Source of the DNA: Pseudooceanicola spongiae
GTDB taxonomy: Bacteria > Pseudomonadota > Alphaproteobacteria > Rhodobacterales > Rhodobacteraceae
Assembly (NCBI RefSeq): GCF_014899185.1
Contig: NZ_CP045201.1
Span: 2,953,501-3,017,500, forward strand
DNA length: 64,000 nucleotides
Direction of reading: 5' to 3'
The notes under the pieces: model-generated
Databases searched by the model: none
What the model was told of the DNA's origin: nothing
Seen by the model: only the letters and a program-made list of their open reading frames with translations
Part shown: positions 7,889-16,681 of the stretch, piece after piece
How positions within the stretch are numbered: the first letter of the stretch is position 1
How the letters are laid out: each line of letters begins with the position of its first letter
Program-made: the position numbers and the translations under genes

Positions 7889-9598
7889 TCACCCCAGCTT
7901 CACGTTGTCGATGCCGACGATACGGTCGTAGGCCCAGTAGAGAATGAGGACACAGGCCAGCAGGATTGCCCCAAGTGCCGCGCCCAGACCCCAGTTGAGA
8001 GAGCTGGAAATGTGATAGGCGATGCGGTTCGAGATGAACGTCCCCGTGGTGCCGCCGACGATTTCCGGCGTGATGTAATAGCCGATCGACAGAATGAAGA
8101 CGAGGATCGAGCCTGCGCCGATGCCGGGTATCGACTGAGGGAAGTAGACCCTCCAGAACGCCGTCCAGTTGGTCGCGCCCAGCGATTTGGCGGCGCGCAG
8201 ATAGGTCGGCGGGATGGTCTGCATCACCGAATAGAGCGGCAGGATCATGAAGGGCAGCAGGATATGCGTCATCGCCACGATCGTGCCGAACTGGTTGTTG
8301 ATCATCACCAGCCGGTCGCCGTCTGACACCAGCCCCAGCCAGACCAGCACATCGTTGATCACGCCTTGCTGCTGCAACATCACCTTCCAGGCCGAGGTCC
8401 GCACCAGAAGCGAGGTCCAGAACGGCAGCAACACCAGGATCATCAGCAGGTTGGCGCTTTTGGAGGGCAGGTTGGCCAGCAACCAGGCCACCGGATAGCC
8501 CAGCAGAATGCACGAGCCCATGATCATCATCGACATGAACAGCGTCCGCTTGAACAGCATGATGTAGATTTGCTCGTTCTCGGGGCGCATCTGGATCCCG
8601 TCGGGGGTCAGCTGCATGTCGATGGCGTTCAGGAAGTAGCCAGAGGTATATTTCGGGCTGTAGGTCTGGATAGTAGCCCAGACCGAAGGGTCGACCCAAT
8701 CCTTGTCCTCGCTCTGAAAGAACGACTGGAGCGAGACCTGCTTGATCTCCGGCAGCGCCGCCTTGACGGCCTTCAGGGCGTCGGCCTCGGGACCGGTATA
8801 GCCCGACACATCGGCCTTGTTCAGATCGAGGATCAGACCGACATAGACGGATTCCCATGGGTCGCGCTTGGCCACGTCCTTGCCATCGACCAATGCGGTG
8901 TAGACCGCGAAATCGGAATAGGCGCGCACGGTGGTCGGCAGCAGCGTCGCAATCGCGTTCGAGGGCGCAAAGCCGACATCGCCGGTCAGCACGTCGCCAC
9001 TCATCCGGGTCAGCACCTTGCGGCGGGCCTTGACGACTTCGGGGGCCGGTGTGCCTGTCCCGCTCATCAGGGCGTACCAGAAAGCGCCGTCGCCCCAGCG
9101 TTTGTCGATCACTTCCAGCTGGTCGAGGTAGTCATCGCCGATATCGTCCAGCCCGCGCCCGGTGGAGCGGAACATCGACGACACGCCGGTTTTTTCATAG
9201 TTCAGGCGGGTGCCGAGCTTGGTGTGCTCCTTGGCCTCAGACGCCAGAAACAGATCGAAATAGAAATCCTCGAAGACGGCCTCGGAAGGGGCCTCTCCGG
9301 TGGTGTGATCCCAGCCTTCCAGCGCTTCGGTGGTTGAAGGCAAGGTATTGGAAACAATGTCATTTTCAACCGAGCGGAACAGCATGTCCGCAATCGGGGC
9401 AATGAAGGTGAGCAGCACGAAGATCAGCAGCGGCGCGATCAGCGCCAGCGCCCTTAACTTCTGGCGCCTCAGGGCACGGTTCAGGCTGCGCTTGAGAGGC
9501 CGTCCATCCGCTGCCAGCATCGGGCCGGGCTTGTCACCCTTGCCATTGCCTGCGGAGGAGCCCATGTCGATCGGTCCGGTCTGGGTCGTATCGCTCAT
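7889..9598 (-). CDS. ABC transporter permease with large periplasmic insertion (PotB/PotH-like)
   Basis: 569 aa, about twice the size of a normal PotB. The first transmembrane helix (about 50-70, 'ALALIAPLLIFVLLTFIAPI') is followed by about 230 residues of soluble sequence, presumably periplasmic. A normal transport domain comes after it, with 'RAAKSLGATNWTAFWRVYFPQSIPG' as the EAA loop. The insertion contains alternating charged and aromatic stretches and no motif that I recognise. Homologues with this layout occur in PotA-family operons of the same family of bacteria. ATG 9598 begins the leftward gene, about 115 bp after the binding-protein gene. Confidence 0.85.
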   Translation of the reverse strand: MSDTTQTGPIDMGSSAGNGKGDKPGPMLAADGRPLKRSLNRALRRQKLRALALIAPLLIFVLLTFIAPIADMLFRSVENDIVSNTLPSTTEALEGWDHTTGEAPSEAVFEDFYFDLFLASEAKEHTKLGTRLNYEKTGVSSMFRSTGRGLDDIGDDYLDQLEVIDKRWGDGAFWYALMSGTGTPAPEVVKARRKVLTRMSGDVLTGDVGFAPSNAIATLLPTTVRAYSDFAVYTALVDGKDVAKRDPWESVYVGLILDLNKADVSGYTGPEADALKAVKAALPEIKQVSLQSFFQSEDKDWVDPSVWATIQTYSPKYTSGYFLNAIDMQLTPDGIQMRPENEQIYIMLFKRTLFMSMMIMGSCILLGYPVAWLLANLPSKSANLLMILVLLPFWTSLLVRTSAWKVMLQQQGVINDVLVWLGLVSDGDRLVMINNQFGTIVAMTHILLPFMILPLYSVMQTIPPTYLRAAKSLGATNWTAFWRVYFPQSIPGIGAGSILVFILSIGYYITPEIVGGTTGTFISNRIAYHISSSLNWGLGAALGAILLACVLILYWAYDRIVGIDNVKLG

Positions 9599-9663
9599 GT
9601 CGTCCCTGTCGTTTTTTTGTGGGCCGGCCCATTCTGATCAGCTGATCGGGGCCGCTTTGGGGT

Positions 9664-9688
9664 GGGACGGGCCAGACAGGCCCATCCC
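9664..9688 (-). promoter_or_regulatory. Intercistronic hairpin after the polyamine-type binding-protein gene
   Basis: A 10-bp stem (one G-U pair on the RNA) with a 5-nt loop, located 26-50 bp past the binding-protein stop and before the permease gene. No T-run follows. It probably protects or attenuates the message so that binding protein exceeds permease. Similar hairpins follow the binding-protein genes at 16607 and 22822. Confidence 0.6.
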
Positions 9689-9713
9689 GGTATCAGATCA
9701 GGTCAAAACCCGA

Positions 9714-10808
9714 TTATTGTGCCAGCCAGGACTGGAATTTCGCGTCGATGTCGTCGCGATAGTCGGCCCAGAACTCGTAGTTATAGAGGAACGTGTTCGT
9801 GGCGTTGGCCGGATCGGTCGGCATGTGCTCTTTCATGTCTTCCGGAACCATCGGAGCCGAAGATTTGCGGGCCGGACCGTAGGAGATGTATTTCGCCTGA
9901 TCAGCAAGACGCTTGGTGTCGGTGGCGAACAGCACGAAATCCTTGACGCGCGCGAGGTGCGCTTCGTCCAGACCTTCGGGGATGATCCAGCCGTCAAGGT
10001 CATAGACCTGTGCGTCCCACATCATCGCAACCGGCTGTTTCTGCTCAACAATAACCGAATACAGACGACCGTTGTAGGTCGAACCCATGAAGACTTCGCC
10101 ATCGGCCAGCAGTTGCGGCGTATCGGCGCCAGCGGACCACCAGATCACGTCATCCTTGATGGTGCCGAGCTTGGCCAGAGCGCGTTCCTGACCTTCCGGG
10201 GTGCCCAGAACGTCATAAACTTCGTCCTTGGCCACGCCATCGCAGAGCAGCGCCCATTCCATGTTGTTGATCGGGCGTTTTTCCAGCGCGCGCTTGCCGG
10301 GGTATTTCTGCAGGTCGAAGACGTCGCAGATGTTGCTCGGCGCGTCGACGCCCTCGGGCACCATGTCCGTGCGATAGCCGAAGGTGGTCGAATAGACGAT
10401 CTGCGGGATGTAGCAATCCGACACGATCAGGTCGCCAAAGTCATCCGACGCCGAAGACCCGTCATCGCCCTTGGCGAGCAGTTCGTCGGGATCGTATTCC
10501 ATCGCCAGACCTTCATCGCACAGACGGATGGCGTCAGCTGCAACAACGTCGACGAGATCCCAGGTGATATTGCCGGCTTCGTTCATGGCGCGCAGTTTCG
10601 CGACGGCCTCGTTGGAGCTTTCGTCCCAGGTCACGGTGACCTCGGGGTGCTCTGCCATATAGGGTTCGACGTAGGCTTTCAGCTGCGACGATTGGTAGGC
10701 ACCGCCCCAGGACACGATGGTCATGTCGTTGGCCATATCCTGAGCAGATGCAACACCAGCCGACATGGCCAGAGCCGTACCGGCGAGGAGGGTTTTCGTG
10801 AGTTTCAT
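9714..10808 (-). CDS. ABC transporter periplasmic substrate-binding protein, PotD family
   Basis: 364 aa with a Sec signal peptide (residues 1-22, 'GTALAMSAGVASAQ'). The mature part opens with 'MTIVSWGGAYQSSQLKAYVEPY', typical of PotD/opine-type (family 1 spermidine-putrescine) binding proteins, and later has 'VFMGSTYNGRLYSVI' and 'DGWIIPEGL'. Periplasmic capture of putrescine, spermidine or a similar cation is likely; Asp and Trp residues that would line such a site are abundant. It is the second gene of the leftward operon. The spacing to the ATPase gene (114 bp) and to the permease gene (115 bp, with hairpin) is wide, consistent with separate control of binding-protein level. Confidence 0.9.
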   Translation of the reverse strand: MKLTKTLLAGTALAMSAGVASAQDMANDMTIVSWGGAYQSSQLKAYVEPYMAEHPEVTVTWDESSNEAVAKLRAMNEAGNITWDLVDVVAADAIRLCDEGLAMEYDPDELLAKGDDGSSASDDFGDLIVSDCYIPQIVYSTTFGYRTDMVPEGVDAPSNICDVFDLQKYPGKRALEKRPINNMEWALLCDGVAKDEVYDVLGTPEGQERALAKLGTIKDDVIWWSAGADTPQLLADGEVFMGSTYNGRLYSVIVEQKQPVAMMWDAQVYDLDGWIIPEGLDEAHLARVKDFVLFATDTKRLADQAKYISYGPARKSSAPMVPEDMKEHMPTDPANATNTFLYNYEFWADYRDDIDAKFQSWLAQ

Positions 10809-10922
10809 GTATAACTCCCAGTTATCCCCGTTGTTGATTTACGGATCCAGCGCTACGGGCGGAGCGACGGGATCTCGATAGGCCGCAGCAGCCCGAAGGC
10901 GCCGCGGAAACTTGCGAAGGTG

Positions 10923-12023
10923 TCAGGCTTCCAGAGCCCGGCAATCTTCGGGCAGCCAGCCGATTTCGATCGTCTCGCCACGTTTGAGGCGGACCTGATC
11001 GGGCGCGTTCCGGGTCTTGACGACAAAGTCATCGCGCCCCGCGACACGCAGACGCGTGCGGAAGATGTCGCCCATGTAGATGAACTCAAGCACTTCGGCC
11101 TTGAGCAGGTGGACGCCCTCTTGCAGGCGCTCCTTGTTCATCTCGACACGCTCGGGGCGGATCGACACACGGGTACGATCGCCGGGCTTCGTGACGTTGA
11201 TCGGACGCGCTGAAATCAGCTCTCCACCATCCAGCTGGACGGTGCAGGTGTTGCCGGAGATTTCCTTGACGGTCCCCTCCAGTGTGTTGTTTTCACCGAT
11301 GAATTGCGCGACGAAGCTGTTTTCCGGCTCCTCGTACAGGACATCTGGCGGGGCCAGCTGCTGGATGCGGCCATCGTTGAAGACGGCGACGCGATCCGAC
11401 ATGGTCAGCGCTTCGGTCTGGTCGTGGGTCACGTAGACGGTGGTGATCCCCAGCTCATGCGCCAGACGGGTGATTTCAAATTGCATGTGCTCGCGCAGCT
11501 GCTTGTCGAGCGCGCCGAGCGGTTCGTCCATCAGCACCAGTTCCGGTTCAAACACCAGCGCGCGGGCCAGAGCGATCCGTTGTTGCTGACCACCGGAGAG
11601 TTGCGCGGGGCGGCGGTTGGCGAAATCGCCCATCTGCACCATGTCGAGGGCGCGCATCACCTTCTTTTCCCGCTCGGACTTGCCGATCTTGCGGACTTCC
11701 AGCGGAAACGACAGGTTTTCACCGACGGTCATATGCGGGAACAGGGCGTAGTTCTGGAACACCATGCCGATGCCGCGCTTGTGCGGTGGGATGTTGTTGA
11801 TCGATGTGCCGTCCAGCAGGATTTCTCCGTGGGTGGCGGTTTCGAACCCGGCCAGCATCATCAGGCAAGTGGTCTTGCCGGACCCCGATGGCCCGAGCAT
11901 CGTCAGAAACTCGCCCTTCGGCATGCTGAGGTTCAAATCTTTTACGACGAGCGTCTCGCCGTCGTAGCTCTTCTGCACGCGTTCGAACGCAACGAACGCT
12001 TCGCTGTCAGATGTTGATGCCAA
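10923..12023 (-). CDS. ABC transporter ATP-binding protein, PotA family, with TTG start
   Basis: A 366-aa cytoplasmic ATPase of the importer. It has Walker A 'GPSGSGKTTCL', signature 'LSGGQQQRIALARAL', Walker B 'LVLMDEPLGALD' and H-loop 'YVTHDQTEA', then a TOBE domain in the last 100 residues. The only sensible start is TTG at 12021-12023, seven bases after GGGGAG; the next Met is inside the Walker A region. TTG starts are weak and may lower ATPase synthesis. It is the first gene of the leftward operon, divergent from a TetR gene across a 415-bp regulatory region. Confidence 0.9.
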   Translation of the reverse strand: MASTSDSEAFVAFERVQKSYDGETLVVKDLNLSMPKGEFLTMLGPSGSGKTTCLMMLAGFETATHGEILLDGTSINNIPPHKRGIGMVFQNYALFPHMTVGENLSFPLEVRKIGKSEREKKVMRALDMVQMGDFANRRPAQLSGGQQQRIALARALVFEPELVLMDEPLGALDKQLREHMQFEITRLAHELGITTVYVTHDQTEALTMSDRVAVFNDGRIQQLAPPDVLYEEPENSFVAQFIGENNTLEGTVKEISGNTCTVQLDGGELISARPINVTKPGDRTRVSIRPERVEMNKERLQEGVHLLKAEVLEFIYMGDIFRTRLRVAGRDDFVVKTRNAPDQVRLKRGETIEIGWLPEDCRALEA

Positions 12024-12193
12024 ATCCGGCTCCCCGTTCAGTTTTTTCTTCGCAGACGCTTGTGCTCCGCGTTAGGCTGTAGGCGACATGCCGCTTGCGA
12101 ATGACCCATGGACCTGTCGAGCGAGAGTAGCCTTTCGGTCCGAGCCTTCCGATAATCTCCCCAAAACATGGACTGATTATCGATAATGTCACC

Positions 12194-12210
12194 CCTGAAT
12201 GTCGTTCAGG
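12194..12210. promoter_or_regulatory. Putative TetR operator 1
   Basis: CCTGAATGTCGTTCAGG has 6-bp arms around a 5-bp centre. The core TGAATGTCGTTCA differs by one base from the site at 12406. It lies about 170 bp upstream of the ABC ATPase start, so it could control that promoter. Confidence 0.55.
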
Positions 12211-12405
12211 TGCAATTATTAATCATTTTTGACCAGAATTCACATCCCGTTTTGTGCAATTTTTCTGGTTTAATCGCTGTTTTTGTCTATTTTTACCCTT
12301 AGGTGCCGGTTTGCACGGCATTTGTGCACATCTGTCCGGGGATCGCATTTGCCGAGACCCTCAGCCCCCTCGCGGACATCATTCACTTGCGAGGCCCCTC
12401 AAGCT

Positions 12406-12418
12406 TGAATATCGTTCA
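12406..12418. promoter_or_regulatory. Putative TetR operator 2
   Basis: TGAATATCGTTCA, 20 bp before the TetR start codon, where an autorepression site would be expected. It repeats the core of the site at 12196-12208. Confidence 0.55.
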
Positions 12419-12438
12419 CTTTCATGAGGGCGATTTGA

Positions 12439-13116
12439 ATGGCTGAGATCACGGGTGAAAACCTGAAAGAAGGTCGCGTTGCGCGGCGACAAAGACGCAA
12501 TCGCGAGGCGCTGATTCGCGCCGCGAGCGATGTGATGTCCGAAAAAGGCATCGATGCGGCGACCATGCTGGAGATTGCGGACCGTGCCGATGTCGGGGCG
12601 GGCACCGTCTACAACTATTTCCGCTCAAAAGATGACCTTGCCGTCGCCGTGCTGGAGGAGATCATGCAGGATCTCGCGCTGCGCGTCGAAACGGCCACAG
12701 GTGACTTTGCCGACCCTGCGCATGTCTATGCGGTGGCGCTGCTGACCGTCCTTGAAACCGCCACGAATGACGAACGCTGGCGGCAATTGCTGAACCGCTC
12801 GGGCATTGTGGCGGACGTCATGTTCCGCAGAATTGGCCCGTTTGCCATAGACTTGCTGAAACAGGGCGCGGGCTCCGGGCGGTTGTCGCCGGGGGATGCG
12901 GCGCTGACCTGGCGGCTGACCACCCATGCCATCGTCGGCATCGGGCTGTCGGTCAGCCATGGCGATCTGCCCGCCTCGGCGATGTCGGATGCGGCGGTGC
13001 GGCTGCTCTGCATGGTCGGGCTGAGCGCCGAGGTCGCGCAGGATCTGGCCGCGCGCCCCCTGCCGACCCTGCCGCCCGAAGACGGGCTGAACAGCATCGC
13101 CGTGAACGCGGGCTGA
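12439..13116 (+). CDS. TetR family transcriptional regulator
   Basis: 225 aa. The N-terminal 65 residues are a TetR helix-turn-helix: 'NREALIRAASDVMSEKGIDAATM', then 'IADRADVGAGTVYNYFRSKDDL', the conserved recognition helix. The C-terminal ligand domain (about 70-210) is not assignable. The gene is divergent from the polyamine-type ABC operon, and the intergenic region holds two copies of a palindrome, so it probably represses the importer and itself. It converges on an amine oxidoreductase gene, which could share the regulon. The inducer is unknown. Confidence 0.9.
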   Translation: MAEITGENLKEGRVARRQRRNREALIRAASDVMSEKGIDAATMLEIADRADVGAGTVYNYFRSKDDLAVAVLEEIMQDLALRVETATGDFADPAHVYAVALLTVLETATNDERWRQLLNRSGIVADVMFRRIGPFAIDLLKQGAGSGRLSPGDAALTWRLTTHAIVGIGLSVSHGDLPASAMSDAAVRLLCMVGLSAEVAQDLAARPLPTLPPEDGLNSIAVNAG

Positions 13117-13130
13117 GGCCCGCATTCGAC

Positions 13131-13157
13131 CGCTGCGGTCCTTGCGAAACCGCAGCG
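13131..13157. terminator. Hairpin between convergent TetR and oxidoreductase genes
   Basis: CGCTGCGGT and ACCGCAGCG form a perfect 9-bp stem with a 9-nt loop in the 52-bp convergent gap. It has no T-run; a bidirectional stop is likely but weak. Confidence 0.5.
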
Positions 13158-13168
13158 CCGGTCACGGT

Positions 13169-14473
13169 TCAGCGCATTTCGATATGATCCATCAGCTTCA
13201 TCAGCCGCACCGCGGCGCGAAGCCCCATGCGCTTGGTGCGCCCGAAGGGAAAGCTGCGGGCCTGCGTGACCGGAAACGCCAGTGAGTCGGGCGCAGCGCC
13301 CAGAATGCGTTCCGCCAGCACCCGCCCCATGACATGCGACAGCGCAACGCCGCGCCCGTTATAGCCCATGCCGACCAGCATGCCCGGACGCGGTTCGTGC
13401 AGATGCGGCAGGTGATCGTCGGTCACAGCGACGCGCCCACCCCAGCGATAGCGCCAGCGCACGCCCTTGAGCTGCGGAAACACCCGCTCGGCATCCTGCA
13501 TCAGCCACTCGAACCCGCCGAAGTCACCGCCTTTCGCGGGCGTGCCGACGCCGCCATAGACCATGCGATTGTCAGCCTCGCGGCGGGCGTACATGATGAC
13601 ACGGCGGCTGTCCGAGATGGTGTGTCCTTCCGGCAGGATCGCGTCGATCAGCCCCTCCGGCAGCGGGCCGGTGGCGATCTGGATCGGCGTCAGTGGCAGC
13701 ACGCTGGCGGCAAGGTCGGGCAGCAGCGCCCCGCTATAGCCATTCGTCGCCACCACAACCCAGTCGGAGGTCACCGCCCCTTCGGGGGTGCTGGCCGTCC
13801 AGACCGCGCCGTCCTTGCGCAGCGCCGTCACCGGGCTTTGCCCGTGGATCATCACACCGCGCGATTTTGCCGCAGCCGCCACACCGCGCGCCAGCATCAG
13901 CGGCTGCACTGCTCCGCCCCGCGGCGTGACCACCCCCGAGGGATAGCGATCGGTGCCCGCGATGCGCAGCAGCTCGGCACCCTCGACATGATACATGCCC
14001 GCACCGAAGGTATTCCACGCCGCGACCCCGGCCTCGGACTTGCGCCGCGCGGCGTCGTTGTGGTTCACCCGCAGCCAGCCCGCCTGACGCGGCCTGCAGT
14101 TGATGCCGTACTGACGGATCATCGCAAACAGCTCATCCGCCGAGGTGAGGGAGGCCTGGGTCAGCCGCTCAAAATACGTCGGCCCGAGGATTTTTTGCAG
14201 CATTTCCGGCGTGTTATGCGGCAGCATCGGGTTGACCTGCCCGCCATTGCGCCCCGAAGCCCCCCAGCCGACATCGCCTGTGTCCAGCACCACGACGCGA
14301 CAGCCCGCCTCGGCCAGCGTCAGCGCACAGCGCAGGCCGGTGAAGCCCGCGCCGATCACCGTCACATCCGCCTGAAGATCGCCTTGCAAGGCTGGGTTGA
14401 GCTCCTGCGCCCCCGCAGTCGCCTTCCAGAGAGAGTTGGGCCAAGTGGGACAGGGCACCGGACGGTCAGACAT
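13169..14473 (-). CDS. FAD-dependent amine/amino-acid oxidoreductase (PuuB/DadA-like)
   Basis: A 434-aa DAO-family flavoprotein. The Rossmann motif 'DVTVIGAGFTGLRCALTLAEAG' (about 35-55) binds FAD; 'GWGASGRNGGQVNPML' is typical of gamma-glutamylputrescine oxidases and related enzymes. Near the C-terminus 'GMGYNGRGVALSHVMG' is the second FAD contact. The neighbouring polyamine-type importer suggests that the enzyme oxidises a polyamine derivative or an opine/amino acid. That link is context only, because the IclR regulator and TauABC importer on its other side are equally close. It begins at ATG 14473. Confidence 0.8.
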   Translation of the reverse strand: MSDRPVPCPTWPNSLWKATAGAQELNPALQGDLQADVTVIGAGFTGLRCALTLAEAGCRVVVLDTGDVGWGASGRNGGQVNPMLPHNTPEMLQKILGPTYFERLTQASLTSADELFAMIRQYGINCRPRQAGWLRVNHNDAARRKSEAGVAAWNTFGAGMYHVEGAELLRIAGTDRYPSGVVTPRGGAVQPLMLARGVAAAAKSRGVMIHGQSPVTALRKDGAVWTASTPEGAVTSDWVVVATNGYSGALLPDLAASVLPLTPIQIATGPLPEGLIDAILPEGHTISDSRRVIMYARREADNRMVYGGVGTPAKGGDFGGFEWLMQDAERVFPQLKGVRWRYRWGGRVAVTDDHLPHLHEPRPGMLVGMGYNGRGVALSHVMGRVLAERILGAAPDSLAFPVTQARSFPFGRTKRMGLRAAVRLMKLMDHIEMR

Positions 14474-14530
14474 ACAACTCTCGCTTTAGGGAATTTGCCC
14501 CCTCACTATTCGGAACAATCGCAAGGGGCG

Positions 14531-15328
14531 TCAAGGGAGGGACCCGGGCGCAGGCGGCGGATGGCTTGCCTGCCATCCAAGCTGGCGCGAAACCTGGCGC
14601 GTGGCGGCAATGAGGCGCTGCGCCTGCCCCTCGACCTCGGCCGCAGAGGCAAGGTCGATCATCGTCCAGACGTTCAGGCAGGCGGTCACCTGATCCTGTG
14701 CGTTCCAGATCGGCGCAGCCAGACCGATGACCGGCAGATACTCCTCCTGCACCGCGCGGCCATAGCCGGTGCGCAGGATGGCGGGGAATTCGGCGGCGAC
14801 ATCTTCGGCGCTCACCTTGGTAAACTCGGTGAGCCGCTCATAGGGCATCGCGGCCATCAGCGCGTCGCGGCGCGCGGCAGGCAGATGGGCCAGAAAGACC
14901 TTGCCCGCCGCCGTGCAATGCAGCGGCGCGTGGTCGCCGGGATGGGCGGCATAGCGGACGGGCATCTGATCGACGGTGCGCAGATACAGGATGGTGTCGC
15001 CGTCCAGCACCGACAGCGCCACGTTCATGCCGGTCTCGTCACTGAGGCGCAGCATGATGTCGCTGGCGATCTGCTGCAGATCAATCCGCCGCCAGGCCGA
15101 ACGCGCCCAATCGTGCAGCCTTGCGCCGGTTTTATAGGTGCGCGAGGCCTTGTCGTAGTCGATCAGCTCTTCGCCCTGCAGCACCGCAAGGATACGATGA
15201 CAGGAGCTTTTGACAAAGCCGGTCTGCGCCACGATCTCGGAAAACCCCATTGGCCCGCGCGAGTGCGACAGCACATCCATGATCTGCGCGCATTTGGTGA
15301 CGATCGAACTCTCGCTGGAACGGGCCAT
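14531..15328 (-). CDS. IclR family transcriptional regulator
   Basis: 265 aa. The N-terminal winged helix is seen in 'CAQIMDVLSHSRGPMGFSEIVAQTGFVKSSCHRILAVL'; the C-terminal effector domain (about 90-255) includes 'HCTAAGKVFLAHLP', 'RLTEFT' and 'GYGRAVQEEYLPVIGLAAPIW', which are IclR landmarks. ATG 15326-15328 (MARSSES) is preferred to the open frame upstream to 15406. It diverges from the tauA-like gene 254 bp away and lies 57 bp upstream of, and in the same direction as, the oxidoreductase. It probably controls the importer, the oxidoreductase, or both. Confidence 0.9.
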   Translation of the reverse strand: MARSSESSIVTKCAQIMDVLSHSRGPMGFSEIVAQTGFVKSSCHRILAVLQGEELIDYDKASRTYKTGARLHDWARSAWRRIDLQQIASDIMLRLSDETGMNVALSVLDGDTILYLRTVDQMPVRYAAHPGDHAPLHCTAAGKVFLAHLPAARRDALMAAMPYERLTEFTKVSAEDVAAEFPAILRTGYGRAVQEEYLPVIGLAAPIWNAQDQVTACLNVWTMIDLASAAEVEGQAQRLIAATRQVSRQLGWQASHPPPAPGSLP

Positions 15329-15467
15329 CCTCGGCCTCCGTGCTCTACTACATTGCAGGACGCGCGCCCGGGCTGCGGAAAGGCGAGGCATTCGGGCAAA
15401 AGGCACCGCCCCGGGACGCAGGTTAAGGTTGACTGAGGCTGACCCGCCCCTCAGGTTTTATCATACA

Positions 15468-15479
15468 GAACCAAAGTTC
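15468..15479. promoter_or_regulatory. Candidate IclR operator
   Basis: GAACCAAAGTTC is a short inverted repeat (GAAC/GTTC, 4-nt centre) in the divergent iclR-tauA region, 104 bp before the importer start. It resembles the half-sites of IclR operators in general form only; the assignment is weak. Confidence 0.3.
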
Positions 15480-15582
15480 CGCAATGCGATAGACACATCC
15501 CCCATCCCCGGATCGGCCCTGCGCGCATCCGCACAAGACGCAAGCCATCCGGCGGACGACATGCACCCAACAGGAGCACACC

Positions 15583-16599
15583 ATGAAGAGACCCCTCGCG
15601 ACATTGCTTTCGGGCACCGCCCTCGCCCTGTCCGCCCTGACCCTCAACGCCCCGGCCACGCTGGCGCAGGGGCTGGACCAGATCACCGTCGGCTATTTCC
15701 TGGAATGGCCGCTACCGATGATGGAGCCGAAGGCGCTTGGCACCTATGACGACGTCCTCGGCCTCAAGGTCAACTGGGTCAGCTTTGAAACCGGCACCGC
15801 GATGAGCGCGGCCATGGCCTCGGGCGATGTGCAGATCGCGGTCAGTCAGGGCGTGCCGCCCTTCGTCGTCGCGGCCTCGGCCGGGCAGGATCTGGCGGCG
15901 CTGGATGTCGCCGTGTCCTATTCCGACAATGACAACTGCGTCGTCTCCAGCAAACTGGAAATCGACAAGACCAACGCGGGCGATCTGGCGGGCAAGAAGG
16001 TCGCCGTACCGCTGGGAACCGCTGCGCACTATGGCTTTCTGCGCCAGATGGATCACTTCGGCATCGACCTCTCCAGCCTCAGCATTGTCGACATGGCGCC
16101 GCCCGAAGGCGCTGTCGCCCTGTCGCAGGGCGCGGTTGATTTCGCCTGCGGCTACGGCGGCGGTCTGGCGCGGATGAAAGAGCATGGCAACGTCCTGCTG
16201 ACCGGCAAGGAAAAGGAAGACCTCGGCATTCTGGTGTTCGACGTGACCTCGGCCCCTGCGGGTTTTGTCGCGGAATACCCTGATCTTGTGGCGAAATTCC
16301 TTGGCGTGACCGCAGATGCCAACACCCGCTGGAACGCCGGTGACGAAGGTGACGCGATGCTGAAAGTCATCGCCGATGACTCCGGTATGGATCTTGAGGC
16401 CGCCCGCTCGGCCATCGCCACCATGGAATTCCCCAGCATCCAAGAGCAGCTGAGCGCCAAGTGGTTCGACGGCGGTGTGCAGACCTTCATGAAGGGCGTC
16501 GCGGATGTCTTTGTCGAAGCGGGCAGCATCTCTGGCGCGCGCGACAGCTACGCCGGCAACGTCAATATCGAGCCGCTGAAAATGGCCGCGACCGAGTGA
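15583..16599 (+). CDS. ABC transporter substrate-binding protein, TauA/NitT type
   Basis: 338 aa with a signal peptide (1-29, 'LALSALTLNAPATLAQ'). The mature sequence 'ITVGYFLEWPLPMMEPKALGTYDD' and 'VSQGVPPFVVAASAGQDL' fits the nitrate/taurine/sulfonate (SBP_bac / NMT1-like) binding proteins. The typical 'DLAGKKVAVPLGTAAHYGFL' follows. The ligand is not determined; taurine, a sulfonate or another small organic anion are options. It is the first gene of a rightward three-gene importer behind an iclR-type regulator, and the ATG follows AGGAG. Confidence 0.85.
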   Translation: MKRPLATLLSGTALALSALTLNAPATLAQGLDQITVGYFLEWPLPMMEPKALGTYDDVLGLKVNWVSFETGTAMSAAMASGDVQIAVSQGVPPFVVAASAGQDLAALDVAVSYSDNDNCVVSSKLEIDKTNAGDLAGKKVAVPLGTAAHYGFLRQMDHFGIDLSSLSIVDMAPPEGAVALSQGAVDFACGYGGGLARMKEHGNVLLTGKEKEDLGILVFDVTSAPAGFVAEYPDLVAKFLGVTADANTRWNAGDEGDAMLKVIADDSGMDLEAARSAIATMEFPSIQEQLSAKWFDGGVQTFMKGVADVFVEAGSISGARDSYAGNVNIEPLKMAATE

Positions 16600-16606
16600 T
16601 CCGATC

Positions 16607-16630
16607 GCGGGCCCGCTCCGGCGGGTCCGC
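16607..16630 (+). promoter_or_regulatory. Intercistronic hairpin after the TauA-like gene
   Basis: GCGGGCCCGC, loop TCCG, then GCGGGTCCGC: a 10-bp stem with one G-U pair, eight bases after the binding-protein stop and ahead of the ATPase gene. No T-run. A role in message stability or stoichiometry is inferred. Confidence 0.6.
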
Positions 16631-16681
16631 ACCTTGCGGCCCCATCAGGCCACGCCCCCAAACGTCCCCCGGAGGCCGGAT

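Larger units (their letters stand above)
12024..12438. other. Long divergent regulatory region between ABC operon and TetR gene
   Basis: 415 bp without a gene. The middle (about 12170-12300) is clearly AT-richer than the surroundings, with T-tracts. It carries two copies of the near-palindrome TGAAT(G/A)TCGTTCA, at 12196-12208 and 12406-12418, a half-like copy ATCATTCACTTG around 12379-12389, and three GTGCA-type words. Promoters for both directions must lie here, but no unambiguous -35/-10 pair was found. Confidence 0.6.

Noticed and set aside
13334..15436. A 700-codon plus-strand open frame over the oxidoreductase and IclR genes
   Set aside because: Arg/His/Gln-rich, without domains; antisense to two genes with clear motifs.
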